Below, piece after piece: positions 1 through 5,675 of a stretch of 6,180 bases of DNA (its first letter is position 1; every line of letters starts with the position of its first letter). Location: positions 1 through 6,180 of the forward strand of contig CAMBTF010000109.1 in NCBI GenBank assembly GCA_945870545.1, read 5' to 3'. Below the pieces are notes generated by a model. The model ran no database searches, was not told where the DNA came from, and was given only the letters and a program-made list of their open reading frames with translations. This DNA comes from Akkermansia muciniphila. GTDB lineage: Bacteria > Verrucomicrobiota > Verrucomicrobiia > Verrucomicrobiales > Akkermansiaceae. The position numbers and the translations under genes were made by a program.

Positions 1-32
1 ATTCCAGTGATCACTACCCGTCTTTCGCTCAT
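1..32 (-). CDS. fabF: Beta-ketoacyl-ACP synthase II (FabF), N-terminal fragment
   Basis: Only the first ten codons are inside the window; the gene continues past the left edge. Reading the minus strand from an ATG at 32-30 gives MSERRVVITG followed by an incomplete codon beginning AT. This matches the very conserved start of 3-oxoacyl-ACP synthase II (typically M-[ST]-x-R-R-V-V-[IV]-T-G-[ML]-G), which carries out the condensing step of fatty-acid elongation in the cytoplasm. The next codon could be ATG, as expected. It follows the rhomboid gene by 58 nt on the same strand, so it may be co-transcribed or have its own promoter in the gap. No clear Shine-Dalgarno precedes the ATG. The identification rests on ten residues, so it is probable rather than certain; a related ketosynthase would start in the same way. 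Confidence 0.6.
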   Translation of the reverse strand, partial: MSERRVVITG

Positions 33-90
33 GTCGTGGTGCGAGCCTAGACCTTGAACCGACAAACGCGCAAGCAATAGAAATGCAGCC

Positions 91-1362
91 TCAACCCACT
101 ATCCGGATCGCCGCGAAAATCGCTGAGGCGGCGATCACCGCCAGCGAACCCACCCCAACGATGCGGTCGGTCACATTCATCTTCGGGCGCAGCACGGAGC
201 TGGATTTCGGGAAAACAATGCCAGCGTATGCCATCCCCGCCAACAAGCCGCCAAAGTGCGCCGCGTTGTCAATGAAACGGTATCCCACCACGCCAATCAG
301 CGCCGTCATCAGCACGCCACCGAGCAGGCGGCGCTTCGCGCTCCTCGGGACGAGCGCCGAGTGGAGCGTTTCGAAAACGAGCAGAAAACCCAGCCAGCCC
401 ATCAACCCGCCGGAAGCACCGACCGAGGGAGCATCGAGAAAACGTGCCGAGGCCTCGCCGCCGACCATGGCAGAGAAAAGGAAAACCATCGGCACGTGGG
501 GCCAACTCGCAAACACCTCTAGCCGTTTCCCCAGATAGAGTAAACCAACGGCGTTCATCACGAAATGGATCAGCCCGCCATGGAGCATGGGGGCGGTGAA
601 AAGCCGCCAATACTCCCCTCCCCGGTAGGCTTCTTTCATCAAGCCCGCCCGCTCGATGGAAGTTTGGAAAGTGAAAATGGATCGATCGCTGATGACCTGC
701 GCGAGGAACACCAGCGTGATCATCCCGAGCAAAACCCGGGTCACGGGAGCCTTCTGAAAATCCAGCCAGGTCTCGAAACGGATCAGCGGGACGTTCGGCG
801 TAATACTCCCGCCGTGGTGCCTGATCTCAGCCATTTTTTTCCGCGCCTGATACCACGGTATGAACGCGAAGATCAGGAACGCAAGCATTGCGAGACCGAC
901 AGAGGTGGATGCGATCAGGGTTCTTGCGATGAATTCCAACCGCTCGTCCAGCCCCAGATCCAGCCCGCTTGCCTCTTGACGCTGACCGAAAAGCCCCCAT
1001 GCTTGGAAGGCCATGTAGCCGAGCAAAACCGCCACTCCGATTCCGAAATTCCTCAGCCGATATTGCGCATCCGCCAGATCATCCGCCGCCCAGCGTCTCC
1101 TGATCTCGCTGATCGGCTCCGCCAATGCTGCGATGTCCTCCGGAACCCGGCAAAACCGCGAATCAGGGATCCAGACGAGACTCACCGCACTGGCTTTATC
1201 CTCGCGAATCGTTTGGGAAAGATCCCCAAAGGTGGCACAAGCGTGGCGTCCGCCTTTTTGATCGACCCATCCGTAGCCCTCGCCCGCTAGGGGAAATGCC
1301 TCATCGCGCGCCCAGACGGCGAGATGATGTGGTGCGTCGCCTTCCGCTTGAGCCTCTTTCAC
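91..1362 (-). CDS. Rhomboid-family intramembrane serine protease with N-terminal extension
   Basis: A 423-aa multi-pass membrane protein. Rhomboids cleave substrate transmembrane helices within the inner membrane. The C-terminal half carries the full signature: W-R in the L1 loop region (252-253, in YWRLFTAPMLH), the HxxxN motif at H266-N270 (oxyanion side), the catalytic serine in GASGG (S317) and the catalytic histidine in NAAHFGG (H369). About nine hydrophobic stretches are visible, near 106-124, 148-170, 207-225, 261-280, 288-303, 314-334, 345-363, 368-386 and 400-422. Residues 1-100 form a soluble domain I do not recognise, followed by two extra helices before the rhomboid core. The start is GTG at 1362-1360: an in-frame stop lies two codons upstream, and the nearby ATG at 1364-1362 is in another frame and is followed directly by TGA. 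The gene begins 18 nt after the secG stop, suggesting one transcript. The substrate cannot be told from sequence. Confidence 0.9.
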   Translation of the reverse strand: MKEAQAEGDAPHHLAVWARDEAFPLAGEGYGWVDQKGGRHACATFGDLSQTIREDKASAVSLVWIPDSRFCRVPEDIAALAEPISEIRRRWAADDLADAQYRLRNFGIGVAVLLGYMAFQAWGLFGQRQEASGLDLGLDERLEFIARTLIASTSVGLAMLAFLIFAFIPWYQARKKMAEIRHHGGSITPNVPLIRFETWLDFQKAPVTRVLLGMITLVFLAQVISDRSIFTFQTSIERAGLMKEAYRGGEYWRLFTAPMLHGGLIHFVMNAVGLLYLGKRLEVFASWPHVPMVFLFSAMVGGEASARFLDAPSVGASGGLMGWLGFLLVFETLHSALVPRSAKRRLLGGVLMTALIGVVGYRFIDNAAHFGGLLAGMAYAGIVFPKSSSVLRPKMNVTDRIVGVGSLAVIAASAIFAAIRIVG

Positions 1363-1380
1363 ATCTTACAATCGTCAGGC

Positions 1381-1929
1381 TCACTCGGATTTGTTCGGCG
1401 CGTTTTCGACGGGTGCCTCGGGCGCAGGTGCTTCTTCGGCGGGAGGAGCAGGTGCTTCCGCGTTCGGAGCAGGTGCTTCCACGGGGGCCGGTGCTTCCTC
1501 AACGGCAGGCGCAGCAGGAACTTCCTCAGCGGGAGCGGGCGCGTCTTCGGCAGGAAGCTGATCGACCAGCGATGGCGGAGGCTCCACTTCGGCGGCTTTC
1601 TCCTCTGCTTTGTCGGCGGACTTCGCTGCCACGGCCTTTTCCGGTTCCAGCAAGGTTTTCTGTTTTGTCTGTTTCCCGATCAGGATCGCCAGGGTCAGGG
1701 AAAGGATGAAAAACATCGAGCCGAGGTAAACCGTGCCGCGCTGGAGGACGTTGGTGGTGCGGGCACCGAAGACCTGATCGGTCACGCCGCCGCCAAACGC
1801 CGCGCCCAATCCCTCCTGTTTGGGGCGTTGCATAAGAATGAGAAGTGCCATCAGCAGGCAGACGATGACGAAGACAACCAGAAGGAGGTTGATGCTGATG
1901 GAGAGCCAGTTAATTGCGACGAAAATCAT
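1381..1929 (-). CDS. secG: Preprotein translocase subunit SecG with long acidic Pro/Ala-rich tail
   Basis: A 182-aa protein. SecG is the small accessory subunit of the SecYEG channel in the cytoplasmic membrane and assists SecA-driven export. The first 90 residues are a standard SecG: helix 1 at about 9-33, the family loop LMQRPKQEGLGAAFGGG (32-48) continuing into FGARTTNVLQRGT (54-66), and helix 2 at about 65-85. Typical SecG proteins are about 75-110 aa. Here residues 95-182 add a charged Lys/Glu/Ala stretch followed by a low-complexity tail with repeated EAPAP / PAEEAPAP words. In the DNA the tail shows as a repeated CAGGTGCTTC-like word (plus strand, near 1425, 1449, 1470, 1488). The start is the ATG at 1929-1927; no Shine-Dalgarno is visible, and a candidate promoter lies almost directly upstream. 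The rhomboid gene follows after 18 nt. The identification of the core is firm; a role for the tail is unknown. Confidence 0.93.
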   Translation of the reverse strand: MIFVAINWLSISINLLLVVFVIVCLLMALLILMQRPKQEGLGAAFGGGVTDQVFGARTTNVLQRGTVYLGSMFFILSLTLAILIGKQTKQKTLLEPEKAVAAKSADKAEEKAAEVEPPPSLVDQLPAEDAPAPAEEVPAAPAVEEAPAPVEAPAPNAEAPAPPAEEAPAPEAPVENAPNKSE

Positions 1930-1938
1930 GGGCGGCGG

Positions 1939-1967
1939 AATATGCGTAGCCCCCCCCAGCTTGTAAA
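1939..1967 (-). promoter_or_regulatory. Candidate sigma-70-type promoter for secG
   Basis: On the minus strand TTTACA (plus 1967-1962; five of six match TTGACA) is followed by a 17-nt spacer containing eight consecutive G and then CATATT (plus 1944-1939; four of six match TATAAT). Transcription would start near 1932-1933, only about 3-4 nt before the secG ATG at 1929, giving a nearly leaderless mRNA. This fits the absence of a Shine-Dalgarno. It is a consensus match by eye only. Confidence 0.35.
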
Positions 1968-2046
1968 GCGGGGAGTTTCCGGTTTTTTCACCCCACCCCC
2001 GCGTGGCAACCTCTCAGCCCTTTGCCAACAGCATCAAAACAGCCAG

Positions 2047-2076
2047 CAGCGTTAAAAAGCCCAGCGTTAAAAAGCC
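2047..2076. repeat. Perfect two-copy 15-bp tandem repeat inside the terminator
   Basis: CAGCGTTAAAAAGCC occurs at 2047-2061 and again, directly abutting, at 2062-2076. Each copy carries one AAAAAGCC arm that can pair with the GGCTTTTT downstream, so the duplication offers two alternative 5' arms for one 3' arm. It is probably a slippage duplication. Confidence 0.85.
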
Positions 2077-2086
2077 TGGCTTTTTT
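2054..2086 (-). terminator. Hairpin terminator after the 129-aa membrane protein gene
   Basis: AAAAAGCCCAG (2054-2064) can pair with CTGGCTTTTTT (2076-2086), with one bulged C and an 11-nt loop. In the minus-strand transcript the stem ends in a U-rich run, as in an intrinsic terminator. It lies 44 nt beyond the stop of the small membrane protein gene and before the candidate secG promoter, so it would separate those two units. The plus-strand reading also ends in T residues, so it could act in both directions. Confidence 0.55.
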
Positions 2087-2130
2087 ATGGTGGAGGGCGA
2101 TCCAGCGCGAGCGCGCCAAGCGTGAGTTCT

Positions 2131-2520
2131 TCAAGGTCCGGCAGAGGGAGCCGGGACGACAGGAATCGCGGAGAAATCACCATCAATCACTTCCGGGGCT
2201 TGCTTGCTTTCGTCCCAGTAAATGGTGGTGAGTTTTCCAGATGGATCTTTCAACGTGTATCGTTTGTTGGCATCATCTTCAGCAACCATGGTTCCAGCGC
2301 CTGCGCTCACCATCATGGTGGCGGTGGCACGAGTTGGGTTTTGCTGCGCGTCTTCGGCGAAATTCATGAATTTATCGCCGAAGATCTTGCTGACAATGAC
2401 GAGTCCGAGGATGATTAAGGCAATGATAGCACCGCAGCCGATGCCGATCTTTGCGCCTGTCCCAAGGCCTTTTTTCGAGTGAGTATTGCCCTGTGGTTGA
2501 TTAGATATCGTAGTTTGCAT
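2131..2520 (-). CDS. Small single-pass membrane protein of unknown function
   Basis: A 129-aa protein I do not recognise. Residues 1-22 are a polar N-terminus (MQTTISNQPQ..., with KKG just before the membrane). Residues 23-47 form one strongly hydrophobic helix (AKIGIGCGAIIALIILGLVIV). The remaining 80 residues are soluble and contain a possible small beta-rich segment (KRYTLKDPSGKLTTIYWDESK, with one W) before a Pro/Ala-rich end. Positive charges just before the helix suggest the N-terminus is cytoplasmic and the C-terminal part outside. The ATG at 2520-2518 is chosen; the frame can be extended upstream only to a TTG at 2559-2557, which would add 13 residues across a conspicuous inverted repeat. 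No Shine-Dalgarno is seen. The gene is followed by a terminator and lies divergent to the pseudokinase gene, so the two could share a control region, though nothing shows a functional link. Confidence 0.7.
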   Translation of the reverse strand: MQTTISNQPQGNTHSKKGLGTGAKIGIGCGAIIALIILGLVIVSKIFGDKFMNFAEDAQQNPTRATATMMVSAGAGTMVAEDDANKRYTLKDPSGKLTTIYWDESKQAPEVIDGDFSAIPVVPAPSAGP

Positions 2521-2541
2521 AACGGAAAAACACGTAAGGGA

Positions 2542-2559
2542 TTGCCTGAAGAAAGGCAA
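2542..2559. repeat. Perfect 6-bp inverted repeat upstream of the small membrane protein gene
   Basis: TTGCCT (2542-2547) and AGGCAA (2554-2559) are perfect inverted copies separated by 6 nt, about 22 nt upstream of the ATG at 2520. It could be a 5'-UTR hairpin or a protein-binding operator. The symmetry is seen directly; a role is inferred. Confidence 0.4.
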
Positions 2560-2633
2560 GGAAGTTAAGTGGCTAGGAATTCACTTTTGAGGCGAGGGCT
2601 GTTGATAGACCTAGTGACTAGTCCGGAGGCGGG

Positions 2634-2667
2634 AAAAAGCCCTGTATCGAAAGACTGGCTTTTTTTG
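2634..2667 (+). terminator. Terminator-like hairpin in the divergent intergenic region
   Basis: AAAAAGCC (2634-2641) pairs perfectly with GGCTTTTT (2657-2664) around a 15-nt loop, followed by further T residues. It has the form of an intrinsic terminator on the plus strand, but no plus-strand gene ends upstream of it: the neighbour to the left is on the minus strand and the gene to the right starts after it. The same stem word is used in the terminator at 2054-2086, and a third GGCTTTTT-like run occurs at 2670-2677. It could attenuate a leader transcript, be left from a lost gene, or be coincidental. An AT-rich TATATT at 2679-2684 just after it could be a -10 box, but no good -35 is seen. Confidence 0.45.
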
Positions 2668-2811
2668 CAGGCTTTTTGTATATTTTTGAATCCGCAGAGG
2701 TAAAACCAGCGAAAGCCGCATGTATGAATCCGTAAATCCCAATGGATGATCCAAACCGCCAGTCACCATACGTCCGACCTACTTGCTACTTTTCCCTCTA
2801 CACTCTCATTT

Positions 2812-5319
2812 ATGTCCCACTCACCCGAATGGCCGCCCACACCGGAGGCGATGAATCACCTTCTTCCCGCGTTTGAATTTACCGCGAAGATCACTTCGAG
2901 CGATCTTGGGGCCGTCTTTTTTGCGAACCAGAAATCGCTCGACAGGCAGGTTGCGCTGAAAGTTTTCTCCCCCCTGCTCAGCGCGGATCCCGAGTTTCGT
3001 AAGGCCTTCGGCAACTCGTGCAAGCTCGCTGCCGGTCTGCGCCATTCGAACATCATCGGCATCCTCGATTCCGGTGAGGTGGGCGGTATGCTCTACCTCG
3101 TCATGGAGTTCGTGCCGGGGAAATCCCTCGCCCGCTCCACCCAGGGGCACATCGTCGAGTTCGGCCAGGCGCTGACGATCATCGATGCGATTTGTGAAGG
3201 GCTCGCCCGCGCCCACGAGGCGGGCCTGATCCACGGCCACCTAGACAACCTCAGTGTCCTGCTCAACCAGGACGCGCTTCCGAAGATTGGGAATTTTGGG
3301 TTTGGCCGTGCCGTCCACACCGATGCCTCGGAGACTCCGCCCACGCATTTCACAGCTCCCGAGGTGCTCGCAAACCCCTCGGCCGCGACGAAGAGTTCCG
3401 ACGTGTATTCCGTCGCCGCCATTTTCCACGGGCTGATCACCGGAAAATCCTTCTCGCCAGAGTCACCGGCACCCTCCGCCGTTTGCGATTGCCCCCCCGC
3501 GGTGGAGGCCGTCATCAACCGAGCCACCGATCCCGATCCGCTCAAGCGCTATGCCGACGCCCGCGCTTTCCAAACCGCGCTCAACCAAGCCACCGCGAAA
3601 CCCGCCGCCACCCCGGTGCGCGCTGCCAATGTCGGGAAAGCCGCGGCCACCCAGGTTCTTCCCAAGGCAGACTCCGAATCGAAATTGTTGGTGAAAATCG
3701 CCCTCATCATCGTTCTGCTAATCGCGATCTTTTTCACATGGGAGTTTCAGAAAAAAGTCCGAGCGGATCGTGAGAAGGAGAACCTTGAGATCATCACGAG
3801 GCAGAAGCTCGCCAAGGAACAGGCCGCCGCGCTCGCTGACGCGCAGCAGGTCTTGGAGCAAAGGAACCGCCGCGCTCCGCAACCGGAGCAGCAAATCCCC
3901 GCATACACCGAGGAGGAGGAAAGCTCGCTGGATTCCCTGGATCGCCTGCGCTCGGCCTTAGCGGCTGGAAGGCGCTCGGAAATGCCCGTGGGCAGCGTGA
4001 CAAAGGGCGATCGCACCTATCTCCTTGTCGAGAAAACCATGCCATGGGCGGATGCCTTTTCTTTCGCCGAGGAACACGGTGCCTACCTTGCCGATCCCAG
4101 CGCTGACCTCGGCTGGCTCAATTTGGAACTCATAAAAGGACGTTCTTGCTGGCTTGGTGCGGCGCGGAGTGGCGGCGATACATGGGTACTCAGCGACGGC
4201 AAGCCTTGGTCCCCGTCCTCCCCGCCGGAGGGTGGTGGCCTCTTCCTCATCGCCGGGGAAAACGGCGGCTTTGCCACCGCGAACGCGGACGAATCACACC
4301 CCTTTGTCATCGAGTGGCGCGGCGATGGCTCGAACCCCGGTTCGCTCGCCAACCTGCTCGCTGCCACCCGCGCCTCGCTGGCAGGGGCAGCTCCCGTTTT
4401 CCCGCCTGGCACCATTATTTCCGGTGAGCGGCGCTATCTTTTCGTCAAGCGTCCCGTAACCTGGGCGGAAGCCGATGGGATCGCCAAGAGCAGCGGCGGT
4501 CACCTCCTTGTCGCCGCCACCTCGGAGGAGATCGCGGAGATCGCCAGGATCACCCAACGCATCCAGGCGCAGGAAGGTATCTGGCTCGGCGGCTCGCTGG
4601 ACGACAGCCTCTGGCAATGGGTAACCGGTGAACCCTGGAAAACCGCCGTCTGGGCGGATGATTCCAAAGCCTCCGAGGAGGGTGTGGCCCTGGTGCTCAT
4701 TCCCCGCAATGGCTGGACCGCCATGGAGCGCGGCAATACGGCCGATGGCCTCCTCATCGAGTGGAGCGCGGACGAAAAAGCATCCAAATCCGTATCCACT
4801 ACACCCGCCGGAAACGACAAAGACGACATAACCGACAAAGCCGCGGAACTCGACGCCAAGGTGAAGGAACTGATCCTCGCCGCCGCCAAAAACCTTGAGG
4901 ACGAGCACGCCAACAACATCAAGAAGCTCAACTGGGATCTCGATTCATACATCAAGAACTCCAACAGCACCATCAAGGAGCAATACGGCCCCGGCGTCAA
5001 CGCGCTCCAGGAAAACGTCGCTGGCAACCGCCTCGATATTGATGCGATAAAAACAAAACTGGAAAGTGGCGAGATCGATGCCTCCAAAGAGATGCTGAAA
5101 ATGGTCAATTACCATTGCGAAAAGCAGGTCGCGATCGCCGCCAAAGCCGAAGCTGGCATCGGAATCATTCGTAACGCTTATGTCGCCAAGATCACCGTCC
5201 TCAAGGACGAGGCAAAGGCGGCTGGCCAGATCAAAGTCTTTGAGGACTTGGAAGCTGCCATCGAAGACGCCGAGAATCTCGATTCATGGGTCAAGTCCTT
5301 CGGGGCAGGCGGGAAGTGA
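2812..5319 (+). CDS. Transmembrane pseudokinase with two C-type-lectin-like domains
   Basis: An 835-aa protein (numbered from the ATG at 2812). Residues 23-258 have a Ser/Thr-kinase fold of the bacterial PknB type, but the active site is degenerate. The Gly-rich loop keeps only its last glycine (T28, S30, G33). The VAIK lysine is present (VALK, K50) and the alpha-C glutamate aligns with S69. HRD is HGH (H141-H143), the catalytic-loop Lys and Asn are D145 and S148, and DFG is NFG (N161). APE (182-184) and SDVYS are kept. A membrane helix follows at about 292-312, then a charged helical linker (314-385). Two C-type-lectin-like domains follow, about 396-503 and 534-651, each with an aromatic/Trp-Ala entry (MPWADA, VTWAEA), a WLG core (447-449, 591-593) and a closing EW (501-502, 650-651). 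A long helical, coiled-coil-like C-terminus spans 668-835. It probably acts as a non-catalytic signalling or scaffold protein with the kinase fold in the cytoplasm and the lectin folds outside, although the K/R-rich linker after the helix leaves topology open. The start at 2812 is preferred because relatives begin with a short lead before the 'LLP.YE' segment; an in-frame ATG at 2746 would add 22 residues of unlike composition. Neither has a Shine-Dalgarno. Confidence 0.88.
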   Translation: MSHSPEWPPTPEAMNHLLPAFEFTAKITSSDLGAVFFANQKSLDRQVALKVFSPLLSADPEFRKAFGNSCKLAAGLRHSNIIGILDSGEVGGMLYLVMEFVPGKSLARSTQGHIVEFGQALTIIDAICEGLARAHEAGLIHGHLDNLSVLLNQDALPKIGNFGFGRAVHTDASETPPTHFTAPEVLANPSAATKSSDVYSVAAIFHGLITGKSFSPESPAPSAVCDCPPAVEAVINRATDPDPLKRYADARAFQTALNQATAKPAATPVRAANVGKAAATQVLPKADSESKLLVKIALIIVLLIAIFFTWEFQKKVRADREKENLEIITRQKLAKEQAAALADAQQVLEQRNRRAPQPEQQIPAYTEEEESSLDSLDRLRSALAAGRRSEMPVGSVTKGDRTYLLVEKTMPWADAFSFAEEHGAYLADPSADLGWLNLELIKGRSCWLGAARSGGDTWVLSDGKPWSPSSPPEGGGLFLIAGENGGFATANADESHPFVIEWRGDGSNPGSLANLLAATRASLAGAAPVFPPGTIISGERRYLFVKRPVTWAEADGIAKSSGGHLLVAATSEEIAEIARITQRIQAQEGIWLGGSLDDSLWQWVTGEPWKTAVWADDSKASEEGVALVLIPRNGWTAMERGNTADGLLIEWSADEKASKSVSTTPAGNDKDDITDKAAELDAKVKELILAAAKNLEDEHANNIKKLNWDLDSYIKNSNSTIKEQYGPGVNALQENVAGNRLDIDAIKTKLESGEIDASKEMLKMVNYHCEKQVAIAAKAEAGIGIIRNAYVAKITVLKDEAKAAGQIKVFEDLEAAIEDAENLDSWVKSFGAGGK

Positions 5320-5346
5320 TTCTGCAAAACTGGTAATCTGACCCTC

Positions 5347-5371
5347 AGGTTGGCTGGCCACTCATCAACCT
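5347..5371 (+). terminator. Weak hairpin after the pseudokinase gene
   Basis: AGGTTG (5347-5352) and CAACCT (5366-5371) are perfect inverted copies around a 13-nt spacer, 28 nt after the stop codon. No T run follows, so it is at best a weak or Rho-assisted terminator. Confidence 0.25.
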
Positions 5372-5392
5372 TGAACCTATGAACCTAAAGAA

Positions 5393-5515
5393 GAAATTGA
5401 ACCACGGATGGCACGGATTTTCACGGATTTAGACCATTTGCCAAAAGTCCGTTCGTAAAAATTCATTACCGCATCTTAACTCTGTGAACTCCGTGCCCTC
5501 CGTGGTTTAAATTTC
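5393..5515. repeat. Intergenic repeat element 1 with imperfect terminal inverted repeats
   Basis: The left end (5393-5428) begins GAAATTGAACCACGG and the right end (5482-5515), read in reverse complement, begins GAAATTTAAACCACGG. The two ends match over about 33 bp with a few differences and one indel. The roughly 50-bp interior has no gene. A second, perfect inverted pair TTGCCAAAAGT (5438-5448) / ACTTTTGGCAA (5535-5545) overlaps the right end and extends beyond it. The structure resembles a small non-coding palindromic or MITE-like repeat. No target-site duplication was recognised, so mobility is not shown. Confidence 0.6.
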
Positions 5516-5554
5516 CGTTCTCGAAAACGAAAGCACTTTTGGCAAGCGCTATAG

Positions 5555-5590
5555 CTTGGCGAACTTGGCGTCTTGGCGGTTCAAATTCTT
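5555..5590 (-). repeat. CTTGGCG-word repeat with the shared leader
   Basis: CTTGGCG appears three times in close succession on the plus strand (5555, 5564, 5572), followed by GTTCAAATTCTT. Read on the minus strand this is AAGAATTTGAACC followed by three GCCAAG words. It differs in core from the CACGGAT repeats but has nearly the same AATT-GAACC leader. It lies between the two CACGGAT-type elements and has no coding signal. Confidence 0.5.
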
Positions 5591-5675
5591 CCCATTCGTG
5601 CCGGCAACCAAGTAGAGAACGCCGCAGGCTCTGGACTGCTGTGATTCTTCATTCACAGCTTTCGACCCGAAAACC

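Noticed and set aside
33..90. Possible small RNA or tRNA fragment between fabF and the rhomboid gene
   Set aside because: No cloverleaf, TPsiC-like motif or strong hairpin can be seen in this short gap.
565..1290. 241-aa plus-strand open frame
   Set aside because: It lies wholly antisense to the rhomboid gene, whose catalytic motifs are intact; the product has no recognisable domain.
1324..2055. 243-aa plus-strand open frame over secG and the rhomboid start
   Set aside because: It is antisense to two well-supported genes, and its Arg/Phe/Cys-rich product is what the reverse strand of the SecG tail repeats would give.
2518..2559. TTG start adding 13 residues to the small membrane protein
   Set aside because: It needs a rarer start codon and would code through a perfect inverted repeat; the ATG at 2520 gives a natural polar N-terminus.
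2746..2811. Upstream ATG for the pseudokinase gene
   Set aside because: Not excluded, but the 22 extra residues differ in composition and fall before the Pro-rich lead usual in this kinase family; neither start has a Shine-Dalgarno.
2878..3585. Active Ser/Thr protein kinase
   Set aside because: Loss of both the HRD and DFG aspartates plus the catalytic-loop Lys and Asn makes normal phosphotransfer unlikely despite the kinase fold.
4294..5108. Two minus-strand frames of about 200 aa opposite the lectin-like domains
   Set aside because: They are shadows of a GC-rich coding region. The plus-strand frame is continuous and has recognisable domains throughout.
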